A DNA stretch of 13,158 nucleotides from positions 1,239 to 14,396 of the forward strand of contig DBXX01000032.1 of NCBI GenBank assembly GCA_002309675.1. The letters are read 5' to 3'. Below are positions 12,995-13,158 of the stretch, in pieces. Position 1 is the first letter of the stretch; each line of letters starts with the position of its first letter. Under the pieces are notes generated by a model. That model was not told the origin of the DNA and searched no databases. It saw only the letters and a program-made list of their open reading frames with translations. The stretch comes from Lachnospiraceae bacterium UBA1201. GTDB lineage: Bacteria > Bacillota > Clostridia > Lachnospirales > Lachnospiraceae. The position numbers and the translations under genes were made by a program.

Positions 12995-13158
12995 ATGGCA
13001 AAAACTTCAATGAAGATTAAGCAGGCGCGTGAGCAGAAGTTCTCCACCAGAGAGTACAATCGCTGCAGAATCTGCGGCAGACCGCACGCATATTTGAGAA
13101 AGTACGGCATTTGCAGAATCTGCTTCCGTGAGTTGGCTTACAAGGGCCAGATCCCCGG
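12995..13158 (+). CDS. rpsZ: Ribosomal protein uS14, zinc-binding type Z (partial, cut by window end)
   Basis: The first 55 residues are visible; the family is usually 61, so only about six residues and the stop are missing. uS14 lies in the head of the 30S subunit. Two CRIC pairs (Cys24, Cys27, Cys40, Cys43) form the zinc ribbon of the short, zinc-containing (C+) form found as the main copy in many Firmicutes. A zinc-free paralogue may exist elsewhere. AGGAGG (12980-12985) lies 9 nt before the ATG. Confidence 0.96.
   Translation, partial: MAKTSMKIKQAREQKFSTREYNRCRICGRPHAYLRKYGICRICFRELAYKGQIP

Overview
The window looks like a chromosomal stretch from a Clostridia bacterium, most likely Lachnospiraceae. 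The evidence is the gene order of the S10-spc ribosomal cluster, a zinc-ribbon (C+) form of uS14, strong AGGAGG ribosome binding sites with occasional TTG/GTG starts, the N-terminally extended uL22, and an intracellular-type GH115 xylan alpha-glucuronidase. Genus cannot be decided from the sequence alone.

Region 1 (1-1344) is accessory. An AT-rich gene (324-1109) encodes a putative PD-(D/E)XK-type nuclease-like protein. On both sides it is flanked by tandem arrays of a 61-62 bp repeat, at 1-243 and about 1111-1344. Each repeat unit carries an imperfect hairpin bounded by CTGCC and GGCAG and followed by a GCAAGA box. The left array runs off the window edge. This pairing of structured repeat arrays with a nuclease-like gene is the least ordinary thing in the window and the best candidate for an undescribed system.

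Region 2 (1345-5957) is metabolic and GC-rich. A good sigma-A-type promoter (TTGCGA, 17 bp, TATAAT) and a roughly 175-nt leader with three hairpins precede a 1115-residue GH115 alpha-glucuronidase gene (1607-4954). This protein has no visible signal peptide and carries two low-complexity insertions. A class I SAM-dependent methyltransferase of the RlmI/COG1092-like group follows (5067-5957).

Region 3 (5958-13158) is the S10-spc ribosomal protein cluster. It opens with a hairpin that may act as a terminator, an A/T-rich UP-like stretch, a promoter (TTGCAA, 17 bp, TAATAT) and a long folded leader (6130-6330) with a 13-bp closing stem. The genes then run in the canonical order rpsJ, rplC, rplD, rplW, rplB, rpsS, rplV, rpsC, rplP, rpmC, rpsQ, rplN, rplX, rplE and rpsN (type Z, cut by the window end). 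All are on the + strand and closely packed, except for a structured 157-nt gap between rpsJ and rplC and a 104-nt gap between rplW and rplB. These genes build both ribosomal subunits and are presumably co-transcribed from the promoter at about 6067-6095.
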